Shown one piece after another: positions 48,758-60,966 of a stretch of 64,000 bases of DNA (position 1 is the stretch's first letter; each line of letters begins with the position of its first letter). The translations under genes were made by a program, and so were the position numbers. The notes beneath the pieces were generated by a model. That model had not been told where the DNA came from. It did no database searches and worked only from the letters and a program-made list of their open reading frames with translations. This DNA is from Marchantia polymorpha subsp. ruderalis (Eukaryota > Streptophyta > Marchantiopsida > Marchantiales > Marchantiaceae): positions 6,907,501-6,971,500 of the forward strand of contig AP031355.1 of assembly GCA_037833965.1 (NCBI GenBank), written 5' to 3'.

Positions 48758-51700
48758 ATGGATAACGCGAAAGAGGAGGAGATGGCTCAACCGCTGATCC
48801 AGCCGAAGCCGAAGCGGCAGCATGTGATGCACGAAGGTTTTATGAAGTATTTGGTGGCGTTCGAGTTCTTGGAGAGAATAGCTCTGAGAGGAGTACAGAC
48901 GATCCTGGCTCTGTTTTTGCTCGAGAGCTTGCACTTCAGCGAGGTGGCGGCCACAGAGATCGTGCACTTCTTCCTCATCGGATCGTTCGTCAGCCCGTTC
49001 ATCGGCTCCTTTGTCAGCGATGGCTTCCTGGTGAGTCTCCTCCTCCTCCTCCTCCCGTAGCGTAGTCCTTCTCAAACTGGCAATTAAAGAGATGCACGAA
49101 ACAGATCAGACTATTCGATTGGCGTGCATCTAACGATCACAGCCATATCTCCCATGCCACCTCAACATCACAACTTGTGATCTCGAGCTTCCACGGACCT
49201 TATCGATGACGAAATCTCCGCACTGTAAATGCACATCGGAGTTCGTTTCCTGCACAACGGGGATGAGAAACTTCATTCCGAGACTATACTTTATCTGGAG
49301 CATATATATATATCCACATATATCCTGGCTGAAGTACCAAGTGTGTCTGATTGAAGGCGAGTATAGAACTGGGTCCTGGTGGACGTGATTATATCGCGTT
49401 TGCCCATTTTATTCGAGGCCCGGCCCGATTCTTGTGTGTGAGAGAAGGATAGCTTGCGAGGGAAATGGATCGCTGATGAAGGGATCGGTGTGTGATGATT
49501 TGCAGGGCAATTACGTGGCCTGCTACATTTTCTCCTACTGTGAACTTGTGGGACATATACTGCTCAGTGTGGCGGCCATACCAATCGTCAGTTGGCAGAC
49601 CTCTGCAGTGAACCACGTTATGGTGCCGATGGCGCTGGGACTGGTGGTGCTGGGAACTGGAGCTCTGAAGCCGTGTCAGGTCACATTCGGAGGCGACCAA
49701 ATGAGCCACAGCTTCGACCAGAAAAATGGCCCCAACACCTCGGACGCCACGAAGAAGGAGGCGAGTCATGAGTTCTTCTCCGCGTACTACATGGCCATGA
49801 ATTTGGGCACGCTCTTCAGTGCCGTCGTTGCGCCCATCATCCGAGCTCAAGGCCACGGCAACTACTTCTACGCCTTCCTCATGCCTGCGTGCTCGATGGC
49901 CTTGGCCATCACATCCTTCTGGCTCGGAAGAAAGACTTACTACTATCGACCGATTCCGTCATTAATTCGCGAGAGTGGTGGTGACAACGAGCCAACGAAG
50001 CGCGATGGAGATTCGTCGTGGGGCACGGCGGAAGAGAGCGCCAAGCTCGTGGCTGCTGTGGAAACTTCGTACATGGAGGATTTGAAGGATACGCTGTTAG
50101 TGCTTCTCATCGTCACGCCCTGTCCTTTCTTCACGGCCATGTTCTTCCAAACGAGCTCCACTTGGGTGTTCCAGGCTCGGACCATGGACGGTCACGTGCC
50201 CCTCTTCGGCGGCTTCACCATCGAGCCCGACCAACTGCCGGTGAGTAAGATCGGCACCTCTGATGCTCGTTCAGTCATCGAGTGCCCAATCGCATCCACT
50301 CTTCTCTCTCCCGTCGTGCTTGGAATCTGTCCTCGAATTTCATCCTCGGCAACTCTTGCAGTGCACCATATAATCGGATGATAATCAATCGTCCAGTGAA
50401 CTCGACGAGCACTGAAGTCGTCGAATACCTGACCGTGAAATCGTCGAGGAATGTCTGGGTCGTGGACCTCGGTCGAGACTCGAGCGAGCGAGATTTCGGA
50501 ATTGACAGGTCGGTTCGTGCCGAGAAGCGAGGAGCAGTGGTTTGGATCCAGGTCAAGGATTTGATATTTTCGTCAATCGAGTCATCGTCCATAGCTGCCT
50601 GTCTCGTCTCGTCTCGTCCACGCTGCGCACTGTTCGACGATTCCTCTCCCAGACGAATCACTCCTTGCCCGGGTCCTTCGTGTTGCGCATTCCGACCGAG
50701 GAGTGAGTAGAAGGAGGGACCCTCCTCCTCCTCCTCCTCCTCCTCCATCTCCCAATCGCCGATTCGCGATGCCGTCGTGCCGACCGCGGGCCCTTCTCGT
50801 TGATTCTGACGGCACCCGCTCTTCCTCCCCCCTCCCGACATCCGCGGTGGCCCGAGAGGGCGCCAAGACCGTTAGGAGCCGTTGGGTCAGCGAGCCTTGA
50901 CATGGCTGCTGACCCAGTCAGTGACTACGGGCAAGGACGTCCCCGTCCACTGTCTTCGAGCTGATGTCTTCCGATGGAGACTTGAATTAGTACAGTAGTG
51001 GCTTCTGACACGATTCCTTCTCAGAGAACGAACGTTTGTAGTCGTCAGGGCAATCACAGTACTGTGAATGCAGGGACATGGAGGAGGAAATGTCGGAAGT
51101 AATGCTCTGAGAATCTCCCGGCGAAATGGTGCATGTCTTTATTGTAATTTGACCGAGTTGTTGTTGCACATCTTCATTCACTTCATCCGGCTGCTGTTTC
51201 CTGGTGTACCCTTGGAACAGATACCGTTAATCGACGAAAACATCGTCTGACTTTCATGGCATGATTTCACTAGCTTTGAGATTACGCATAACTCGTGGTA
51301 TTCTGATGACGACTTGATTCCACTCCATTGTCATCATTCATAACTGTGACTGGATCTGAGTGTCAGCTTGAGGTAATTATTTATCTACCAACGTAAGAAT
51401 GTCAAGGAGAAAACCTCTGACGGGTCTGTCAGACAATCGCAGCTGCTCCTGCGGGATCGTTGGGGTTACTGATGATGCTTGCTTTGCGTTTCTGATTGAC
51501 AGGCGTTGAATCCGATTATGGTTTTCGCGATCATCCCTCTGATGGACCAAATCGTGTATCCCTTCATTGAGAAGTACATTTGCCCGCTGCCAAATTTGAC
51601 ACGTATGGTGTGGGCACTGGTCGCGGCCTCGTTATCTTTCACTGCATCGGGTATTCTTCAAATGTATATCAACGCGAGTTTACAAGAGCAAGAAGGGAAC

Positions 51701-52419
51701 GGGCTTCATGCTGAGCAGGCAGATGTTTCCCTTCTTTGGCAGATTCCACAGTACTTCTTCATCAGTTTGGCCGAGACACTCATGTTCATTCCTGCCATCG
51801 ATTGGGCCTACCAAGAGGCTCCTGCATCCATGAAGACCGTGGTTCAGGCTGCACTTCACTTCTATTCTGCCATAGGTACTACATTTTCCTCTCTTCAGCG
51901 ACAGTATTCTACAAACGCGCTTTCATCATTGTCTTGTGTCTGATCATGATCTAGTAGGACCTAACGATGTTGCATCGAGGGTTATGAACACACCAGTGTC
52001 AGTTTCGGAACATGTGTCCTCTGAAGGGAATCCCGAGCATGAATGATTTTGTTCCTGCTATGATTGACGCACATGGAACTCAATATTTCCGCCCGTCCAT
52101 GGTCTCTGTACGTTTCGAGCACGTTTACTTCTAGTAGTCAAACAGGACGAGGAATCTGTTGAGAATGTAGATAGTGCTTGAAACGTCAGCCTAAATTGCT
52201 TAAATATTGGTGTGTGCAGGGAATGTCATTACCATCGCAGTCGTTGCCATCATTGGAAGTGGTGGGTCGAAGGTCACCGAGTCTTTCGCCTTCGTGGTTT
52301 TGGGTTTGTTCGGAACTGCCGTAATGGCTGTTTTCAGCTACACGTACGTCCCCCGACAGAGGAGACTCGCGAAAAGACGAGAAAGCACGGGCACCGAAGC
52401 TCTTGAGTGGCGATCTTGA
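48758..52419 (+). CDS. Proton-coupled oligopeptide transporter (POT/SLC15/NPF superfamily), four exons
   Basis: Exons 48,758-49,030, 49,506-50,240, 51,503-51,875 and 52,220-52,419 join at GT-AG introns into 526 residues with about 12 membrane segments. The first ATG in frame of exon 1 is used. The family motif ExxER is at 36-40 (EFLER). The POT signature region TGALKPCQVTFGGDQ lies at 142-156, followed by YYMAMNLGTLF. The second half (STWVFQA, then IEPDQLPALNPIMV, IIPLMDQIVYPFI, and LLWQIPQYFF near the end) resembles the SLC15A1/A2 peptide-transporter branch rather than typical plant NPF proteins, but lacks the large extracellular loop of animal PEPT1. The family imports di- and tripeptides, nitrate or other solutes with protons; the substrate here cannot be read. 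Intron 2 (1,262 bp) holds a (CTC)n run. It is a single gene with no cluster context. Confidence 0.93.
50718..50747 (+). repeat. (CTC)n microsatellite in POT intron 2
   Basis: About nine CTC units lie within intron 2 of the transporter gene. They create a false minus-strand open frame with a run of Glu or Gly residues. Confidence 0.9.
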
Positions 52420-52750
52420 AGGCGAGAGTTCATTAAAAAATCCTCCAGTGCAGATATGGAAATCTTCAGTTGCGATCACCAAGCAGACAATCCAGGGCAA
52501 GCTCGGGTAATGAGAAGGAATCCGGTATTGTAGCTCGGGAAGCTCTCGAAATTTTGATGGTCATGTATAATATTCAGTACCAAAACTGGATCTAGTGTTA
52601 AGCTCATTGTATTATAGGATGATTCAAATGCTTCTTCGGGTAAGTAGGGTTTAAGCCCACGTATATTATAGTGACTCATGCCCGGGCGATTTCGCATGTT
52701 GGCTCGCCTGTGAGCATTATTCAGACCGAGTGAGGTCGAATCTGGATCGA
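52420..52750. other. 3' flank of the POT gene
   Basis: This is the presumed 3' UTR and flank. No gene is seen. Confidence 0.4.
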
Positions 52751-52932
52751 CTGTACTTTTAGTAGACAGAGAATACTTGTTCACCCATTAGTTTTGTTAA
52801 CCAAGTGAACTTGTACTTTTGGTAGACAGAGAGAATACTTGTTCACCCAAAAGTTTTGTTAAGCAAGTGAACCTGTACTTTTAGTAGACATAGAGAATAC
52901 TTGTTCACCCATGAGTTTTGTTAACCAAGTGA
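52751..52932 (+). repeat. Three-copy tandem repeat of 60-62 bp
   Basis: Units with tgtacttttagtagacagag begin at 52,752, 52,812 and 52,874 and end in a gttttgttaaccaagtgaa block. The copies differ at only a few positions. The array lies about 330 bp beyond the transporter stop codon. Confidence 0.9.
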
Positions 52933-55900
52933 AATAATCTTCTAATTGCAGTGCGTCTGTTCGGATTCTGGTGAGCGTTTGCAAAGATGTATTGCGACGA
53001 GAGAATGCACTCTCGATATGTTGTCTTCCCTGCAAATAGCTCAGACATATTTGAAGGTGAGATCGTCAGATAAACCAAAGCAGCTGAATGAAGAGCAAGA
53101 AATCACTCTTTGTACTCACTCCAAATGTTACGCCTTCTTGTTCAGAGAGAATTCTGTCTTTGAGCTGAGGGGGCCAGCAGTGCCTCCTTCATCCTGCTCA
53201 ACGCACTGTCAACTATCTGGGATGTGACAATCAACTCTTGATGTTGGAGGGCACTCTTGATACTTTGAGTATGTGTATAAAATGCCCTGCTTCGTTTACT
53301 TGACCCTGAACCTCTCAAAGGTAGAAGACGGCAAAACACTCCTTCGACAGGATACAAATCCACATTGCTGGACATATATCTGTCTGTAGAATGCTTAAGA
53401 AGAGTACTGGACAGTGGAACATGCGAGGAACAGCCGAGGGCATGGTAGGATACAGCCCATCATCAAGTTAGCATTGGGTTATTTGGTTCATACCATATAT
53501 CCAGGAAAATTGGATATTCACCAAACGAAGGTGGGGTAAATCAAACCCACGCCACAACCTTCATATATGAGTAAGGTTCCAGCATTCCTTGGAATTGCAA
53601 AACGAGCAAAAATTTACCACTATTACTAGAGCTTTGATAAAGTTGACAAAGCTAGAACAAGAGAGTGGCATTGAAGAAGTCAACTGGAAAATACTTTTGT
53701 TGAAGTCAAGGTTAAATTATATCTGCCGCTCTTTTTGAGGAGACCTGCGAGAACTGATCACTTTCAGTTACATCCAGATTGAAATAATTTAGGGTTTGGC
53801 AGCAGTGATTACTAAACATGATGACGAAGTATACTTATTTGTTTCAGGTGCTGTAAGAGGCTCCAACCATGAAACAGAGTCAAAAATCATTTTCATGAAA
53901 AAGGACGTTTGGTAAATATCTGGGAGGTGTCATATATCAAAAGTTATTACTTGTAAACGTTTTTACTCTCATCGTTCATCGTCGATCATTAAAATGATTG
54001 ACAAATCAATTAAGTTTACTGTAATGCTTGCAGGATAGGTCCTGATTAGAGGCCAACAATTTACTTCAAATCTGCACCCAGACCAGAATATAACTCAGCA
54101 GCTACCTATGCCCACCCATGATACTCAAATTAGGCAAAATCTTGGTTGGATCGTGACAAACACTGCCCTTAGCATTACTTGTGCGCACCCATGGAAAAAT
54201 AATGTCATCCGAAACTCACCCGTAACCACGGTCATGGGCACCGAATGTTGGGCTCTGGTCCTGATTATACATGACTATGATTTTGCGGTGATGCATAGAC
54301 ATATAACAATAAACTGTGCTGCAAATGATTTTTTACGAAACCAATGTACAAGATGACCAAACTAGAGCTTGATGCTATGATGATGTAAATGATGGGATGA
54401 CTCTGGATCGGCAGAGCTCAGTTGGTAAACTAGTCGGCAGGATGTTGGCGCTTATGAGCTAATTCCATTCTTTTCAGGTCAAAGATTCAACAGATCATCG
54501 TGGACACCCAAGATGAGAATGGTTTGGTGGCAAATTGAGACATACGTGTTCGCCATGTGACAATGTGCCGGTGTTATATTTAATGACAAGGAGCCGGATT
54601 ATTTTCCATAAAGAATTCATCGGTTTGGATAAGAACGTTTACTCCTTCAACGAGTATGAGATGATGATTGTACTACTTTTATCTCAAAGAGCTCAGTTGG
54701 TGAGACATGCTCAATGAGTTACGTCACTTTGGAGCAAAGCAAATGTATAGTCTGCTTTAGAATCACTCTTAGTGGAAAGACTTGCAAACAATGCTTCAAC
54801 CGTAGTGTATAGATGCATGGCATGTTACTGTGTGCGAGCATCATTCAATTCTTCTAAATCATATATTTATCATGGAACTTGCTATTGTTGAACTTTGGAT
54901 TTTGCAAGAGCATTATCTTTCATTATATAGGATAACCAATAAGTGATGGTCATGGCGTATTATTTTGTAAAATCACTATATATATATTAGTTATATTTGT
55001 AAGTATATTTCGCGCGCAAATCGAGACAAAATAATTAGTGCCCACAGCAATAAATTATATTTAAAAGTGTTGGTAGGAGACCTAGGGCTTAAGGAGTAGA
55101 GTAGATTTAGGGATTTTGAGTATCAAGATTGCAGCTTTGATGGAGATTAGCTAGTGCAAGAATTTAGAATCTTTGAGTCACACAATGGATTTGTTTTAAC
55201 TCAAACATTCGAATATGATTTTTACACGATGATTGGCATTCGCATGTCCTTGGACTAGTATAATATACTTATGTTTGTGTATGAATGTATATGTAATATA
55301 AGTTTCGTTATGATATAATTAGGGTGGATCTAGTTATATATTATTTAGGGCTAATCAGTACTCACACTGCTGGGTTTTATTTGATTGGTCAAATGTCCTA
55401 TAGTTGCTATTGCGTGGACCATAAAAGAAATTGATTTTCTTGCATCGACCAATCAGAGTATTACGTATTGTAGAGCTAGGACGGGTTAACCCTAAGTGAA
55501 AGATAACTAGTCGCTCCCTCAAATTATATTGTATGTTAGGACATATGAATCTAATCTGCATAATTGAAGTAGTGTTGAATGAAAACCATGATATAGCATA
55601 TTGAATATGAAACATGACTGAAAATAAACTTTCCAACCTCAACGCCTCATGATTTCAGAAGTGTTTTATAGTTCATGAGCGGAAGTCACGTAGGTTACGC
55701 AGCCCACTCAGCAGTGTTCCACAGATTGGTCACTCTATTGAAACTAGTCAGCCTTTGATTTGTCTCGGTCCAAACATCACAGTTTGCAACTGTGATGCTG
55801 TTGCTGAAAGCTAACTTGGGCTAAAGAGTAAGCCTTCTCGTGCTAGAAAGTGAAAAGCGTATTTGCTCACATTAAATGAGATATGTTGAGTGGAAGAAGT

Positions 55901-57839
55901 GTGTGTTTCTGACTTGGTTTCAAAACTCCTTTTAATTGAAAACGATTGCTTCATCTTGGGACTGCAGCAAAGAGTTGATCTGAGAGTAAATAATTGGTCT
56001 GGATCTGAAATCGGACCCTTGAGACTTTTCACTGTGGAAACAACGAAGAAGTATCATTCATGGCAGGGAGTATTGAGCGCGTCTTTTTCAAAGAAGAAAT
56101 CTTATATTGAATTTCCTCGTGACATAGCTACACACACACAGCGAGTTGTGACAAGTTGTGCTTGCCTAATCTATCATGATCCTCCTGTTTCCGCACACAG
56201 CGGACTCAAAGCTGCGGAACTCGAGTCCATTCATAAAAGACCTTGTCCGCATAAGAATTATACAGCTCAAATTCTATAGCTCGCGTAGAACTGGACCTGA
56301 ACAGTGAAGAAATGGGAGATATCAGTTTCGGGAATCTCTGCTGTCTTCGTTTTTTTAGTAGCAAACAAACTTTCCATTTATTTGTATGAAGAAAGACTTG
56401 GTGCTTGTGGCTTTCCATAGAACTGCTGCTGGTTCTAAGTTCTCTCACCAAACTTCTTGTCACTTTCTGACACATCATTCTCGTTAAATGAGACTATCGG
56501 CTCTCCTCCAATTCGAGGTTTAGTGAGGTTCTTGCATTCCGTCGTTTGACTTCGTCCACAAAAACTCTTTGGGCGACATCAAGGACAAACACTGGAACAT
56601 CACACTCGATGCCATCTTGTGTATCACGGGGACAACCAGCTCTCATTCATGAAGGTCATCCTTTATTTGATTTTCTATGCAGCTTATGCTGGACTCGGAT
56701 TCTCCTGACCATTCCCGTATTGTGTCTACTCTTGAGATCACTTCAGTTCTTCGTGAGCACAAGAAAACAGTTGTACCCATTCATCTACTCGTACATTTCA
56801 GTAGCTCCCAATAGAATGAATGTCATTCTTTAAATGTGTACAATTCGAATGTGCTGAGTTCTCATGGGATTGCGCGAGGTCAGACGCTTGTGCTAATTGG
56901 CAATTTGGATGATGAGCTATTCTGTCCCTCGCATGCTCATTCATCACACTTTCTCCATCAATATCCAGGTGCGTGGATCTTGGTCGTACAGCTCGGTTCC
57001 CAGCAGGTAAAATTCTACAAAGAGCGTATCAGTGTCAGATCGATCCTATCAGATAATCAGCGATGCCGATGAAAGGTCTCGTCGTTTCCTTCTTCATCTC
57101 TCTCGTTGCCTCTGGAGCTCGCCTCTGTCCGCCTTGCATGTCATCGCTGCTGGAGATCTCCTCTTTCAGTGGTATCTGTCTGTCTGTCTGTCTGCGATCA
57201 TTAACTGCGCACCGACTACGCTCCTGGCTGGATTCCTCCCGAGTCACATGAACCTCTAAAATCTCTAAAATCTGATCGCTGTACAGGGTCTCTTTCATTT
57301 TGAACCAAAGCTCCGCGTTGTCTTGAGAACTCTGTTTCTACACCCGTCCTCTGCTCTCTGGAATGAATGAATGAATGGCCATGATTTTCTCCCGTCGACC
57401 GCATGCCTTTTCTCAAAAGACAGTCTCTCTCTCTCTCTCTCTCTCACTCATCGATTTCACTGAATTTGTTCCTTGATGCCCGTCGACAACATCCACATCT
57501 TCTCTTCTCGACAGAAGCGGCAGCAGGGCGATGGATTGAGCTCAATATCCTGCTGCTTGAGGGCATATTTTACTCTGCATATGATTCGAGAGCGGCGCAA
57601 ACTTTTTCTCCGATAGAGTCGTAGGACCATGTCCCCGTGCATTTTGGTGCTCCGCGCGCAGCAGGAAGATGTGGAATGGAGCTGTCATCTGAGTTTCCTT
57701 CGGCGCTCGGTCCACCCGTGGAATTGTATCGAGCAGCTAAGCATTACGAGCATCGACTTCCGAGATGAGTGGGGGTTTAGGTGATTGACGACCGTGCTGG
57801 CATGGGCCATTGAAGGAGGCCGAGCGAGGTCGGTAGCTG
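52933..57839. other. No recognisable gene
   Basis: Open frames are short or unassigned (for example 55,890-56,279 + and 56,546-56,833 +). A weak tRNA-like promoter pair lies at about 54,417-54,495. A (CT)n microsatellite lies at about 57,422-57,447 and TCTG repeats near 57,175-57,195. AT-rich DNA occupies about 54,840-55,400. Confidence 0.4.
54411..54500 (+). other. Weak tRNA-like (SINE-like) promoter pair
   Basis: A box A-like agctcagttggtaaac (54,417) is followed about 60 bp later by a box B-like ggtcaaagattcaac. No full cloverleaf can be drawn. It may be a decayed tRNA-derived SINE or chance. Confidence 0.2.
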
Positions 57840-58508
57840 CTACAGAAAGTACTCGCGCTTTTCCAGCTTATCGACAACGCGCGAGACGAATTGCAAGAGC
57901 GCTTCGCCGAGCGTGCTGATCAAGCAGCCAGCCCACAGGGCCATGCCGCAGTTGTAGTCGGCCGGAGAAATGGCAGCGGGGCTGATCGCTCGGCGGCCGC
58001 CAATTTCATTCACCAGATTATCCGATACACCGTCGCCGCTCATGCGCGTGCGCAGCAGAGCTCGCGCAGCCAGCAGAGAGTCGATGTCGTCGTTGTTCTT
58101 CTTGAGCATCACTCGAGCCGCGACCAGTGCCGCTCGGTTCTTCTCGAACTCTCCCACGAAATCATAATCGTCCGAGCACAGCTGCAGGCAGTTCCTCATT
58201 GCGTTCCGATTGTTGGCAGCTTCCGGTGCCTTCCTCAGACACAGTTCGTCGACAATCCTGGGCGAGCTTTTTTCAACCTGCACGCTGCAGTCAGAGCATA
58301 ATTGAGCGGCTGGTAATCGAAATGATGGAATCAGAATGATGATCTTCTCGTGCAGAGCTTTTAATCCCGGGTGACGCTGCGAGAAGTCGGAAGGATGCGC
58401 GAGAATCGCTGTCGAGAGAATGAGAATGAGAATTAGAAGAAAGCACGTCCCGAGTCTTTCAAGACACGGAGCCAGCGGATGAGGAAAGAGTCGTGAAAAG
58501 CTTGCGTG
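57840..58508 (-). CDS. Possible secreted helical Cys-containing protein (PMEI/invertase-inhibitor-like), start unclear
   Basis: The minus strand is open for 222 codons from just after a stop at 58,511-58,509 to a stop at 57,842-57,840. Near its start it reads TCFLLLILILILSTAILA, which would make a good signal peptide. It then has several cysteines and a helical part: CLQLCSDDYDFVGEFEKNRA, LKKNNDDIDSLLAARALL and DYNCGMALWAGC. The spacing (C-xx-C-x-DY---helix---dd---LL-AA---C) resembles pectin methylesterase or invertase inhibitors, small secreted four-helix proteins. There is no in-frame ATG. The pyrimidine-rich hydrophobic segment could instead be the end of an intron, with an acceptor ctcgacag near 58,420. 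A degraded or multi-exon gene is possible. High GC also favours chance open frames. Confidence 0.35.
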   Translation of the reverse strand, partial: HASFSRLFPHPLAPCLERLGTCFLLILILILSTAILAHPSDFSQRHPGLKALHEKIIILIPSFRLPAAQLCSDCSVQVEKSSPRIVDELCLRKAPEAANNRNAMRNCLQLCSDDYDFVGEFEKNRAALVAARVMLKKNNDDIDSLLAARALLRTRMSGDGVSDNLVNEIGGRRAISPAAISPADYNCGMALWAGCLISTLGEALLQFVSRVVDKLEKREYFL

Positions 58509-60893
58509 CTACGAATATGCCTCTGCGCTGCATGAAACGAAGTCAGGGAGCCCGATTGGTGGCACGATTGCACATTTCCCCTGGCCTCGAAGCTTGCCCC
58601 GCAAGCAGCCCGTCTACGTCTCTACGCACCCGGGGGTCCGGGGCACCGGACGAAGCCGTCGTCGCCTTCGTCGCCTTCGTCCCCCTTCCTTTTCTTCCAC
58701 AGCGGCTCTCTCAACCCTTTGACCGAGAAAGCGGGTCCACGATACGAAAGACAGCTCTCGTTGCAGGGCCGGCTAAATTTCGAAGTCTCCACAGGAAGTT
58801 TATTGTTTCGTCTCTCGTCTCTCCCTCGTCCAATCCTTTTGTGTAGAAGTAGAAGCCATGGAGTGTGCTAACCTGACCTGTGACCAAACCTTTAGGAACC
58901 CGGAAAGGGTTGGGTCACATTGATTGAGGTTTAATGTGACCCAACCCTTTGCGGGTTCCTAATGTTTAACAGCGGTTTAATGATTAAACCTCTCTGAGGT
59001 CAGGGAATCTCCGGCATGAGAATGACATGATTAACGATTCCAGAGAAGCATATTTTCTAGCAGAAAATTGGATCCATGGTGGCGAACCGCTTAAGTAGCC
59101 TCCAAGGGTCGTCATTAGAAGAGAGCTGACGGCTCATGGACACCAGCAACAACAACACCAGCCAGTCTACCTCCAGCTCCAGGGTCCATGTCTACTCGGC
59201 TTCTAAAAGGGGATGATGTTAAACCCGCAGGTTCCTCCCTAATTTTTCCCTGGTTTATGTTTAGGCCATGAGAATGCCCACCCAAATTCATGCCTCGACC
59301 AATCATGAAGCAGTAAGGTCAGGTTAGCTAGCATGGCAGGCTGAGTAAGTGGCCATCTGGCCCTTGACCCCCAAGAGGTCTCGAGATATAATCCCTCTCT
59401 CGATTCACTCGCTGCTCCAGCGGTCAAAATATTCTCTTCCTCGAGCTTGGCCCTCTCCATAGAGTAAAGTAACCCATCTGTTATAGATTTAGACTTGATC
59501 CAATAAACTCAGCAATTTCAATTTCGATTTTCTGAGGGAGAAATGGCCGAACGCCGCCCTGTGGCTGAATGAAGCTGGCTCGGCCTGCAGCAAGCGACAG
59601 CGATGGCGACGAGCACCTTTCTCACACGGGAGCTCGAAGCTGAACACGTTGAAATCACTGTGCTTGACTTGCATGGCGCAGACAACGCGCTCGCTCGCTC
59701 GCTCGCTCGCTCGCTGGACTGGACTGGGCTCCGAGATTAGGAAGGAGGAGCTAGGTCCAAAGTCTCGCTGCTGCGCGCTCTGGTCCGATTCAGGAGCTGG
59801 CGGAGCGATTGGAGTGACACTAGGCTTGGAGCAAATCATACGACATCGTCGAGCGGTTGCTTTCGAGTGGGCCAGACGTAAGGACACATGTCACGCAGTG
59901 TTTGAGTCGGGTTGCTTCTTAAAGCGAATAAGATTTCGGTCGTTGCTACGGCCAATCAATCCTCATGGCCCCCACATTCGACGCCATCGATGACCATTCA
60001 CTGTGACTGATGAGCGGGCCGGAGGCAGGGCATGCTCGTGCTCGTGCTCCTCTGGCCACGAGTTGACAGCGACGGCTCTATTGGATGTTTTCTATTTCGG
60101 CAGCAGACCTCATCGGACGCGAACTGTCCTGCATGCCTAATTTCTCGACCCTCAAGAATCCACCGACCGCAACTTTGGGGCAGACCAAGATTGTGTCCGT
60201 GCTCGTTCTCTCGTACAAACGTGGCTCACCAGCACTTGATCTACAGCTTTCAGGACCTGATCGGTGAGCTTTGTAACTGGCACGCGAAGCTATTACCGAT
60301 TATCGAAACGACTTTGGAGATATGTAAGATTAGTCTTGTGGACGTGCTTAGATCTGTCGTGATGTTGCTGACGAGCCATTTCTGGAGAAAAGATACAAAT
60401 TCTGCGCGTATGCTGCAAAGGATCTATAAGCCATTTCATCGGAGACGATCGTCCGATGGATCACGGCCTCATGCTTGACAGGAATCATCATCCCTGGGCC
60501 TTACAGCATCATTTCGACGAAACTTGACCGAAGCTGGTTGGGATTTCCCAAACAGACCTGCAGCACTGAGGAAAACTTTTAAGAATCCGATCCGCGGTAT
60601 TTTGTAAAGTCAGCAGTAATCGATGACATTGAACTTCCAAACTGCGTTTACGATGACGTGTGAGCATGGCGGCAGATCAAGTGCAGATAAGATAGACTGA
60701 TAAGATGGGTTTCTCTACTCGGTTACAGCACATCCAGAGCCCTGTATGATTTCTCCAAGTTCCATCAGGAAAACGGTCGAATTCTGAAACTTACGAGTTA
60801 ACCCTAAACCACCAAATGTTCTCATCCGCTCTACTCTGGACAACCCTGCTTCCAGTCTGCGATCCGAAGTCGAATTCGATTTGATTCAAATTG
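58509..60893. other. GC-rich, no recognisable gene
   Basis: Overlapping open frames on both strands (58,493-58,846 +, 59,489-59,887 -, 59,649-59,993 +, 60,032-60,478 +) show no known domain. A GCTC microsatellite lies at about 59,691-59,716. A long hairpin lies at 58,894-58,960. Confidence 0.4.
58894..58960. repeat. Near-perfect 28-bp hairpin, 11-nt loop
   Basis: The left arm 58,894-58,921 (with aaagggttgggtcacatt) and the right arm 58,933-58,960 pair with one mismatch near the outer end. Confidence 0.9.
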
Positions 60894-60966
60894 CCTGGAT
60901 TTGAACATGTAATTTTCCACCCTCAAGCCAGGCTCGCTAACAGATTGCGCTACACCTTCGCTATAT
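60889..60966 (-). other. tRNA-like pseudogene or SINE head
   Basis: On the minus strand a box A-like tagcgcaatctgttagcg is followed about 40 bases later by a box B-like gttcaaatcc. The D-arm is convincing, but the anticodon and T stems do not pair well, so it is not a functional tRNA. A tRNA-derived SINE or old tRNA pseudogene is the likeliest reading. Confidence 0.35.

Noticed and set aside
48369-49075. Several long minus-strand frames over the transporter leader and exon 1
   Set aside because: Shadows of GC-rich coding DNA; the plus strand has the ExxER motif and correct splice sites.
50275-50841. 188-codon minus-strand frame with a run of Glu
   Set aside because: Lies inside intron 2 of the transporter gene; the acidic run comes from the (CTC)n microsatellite.
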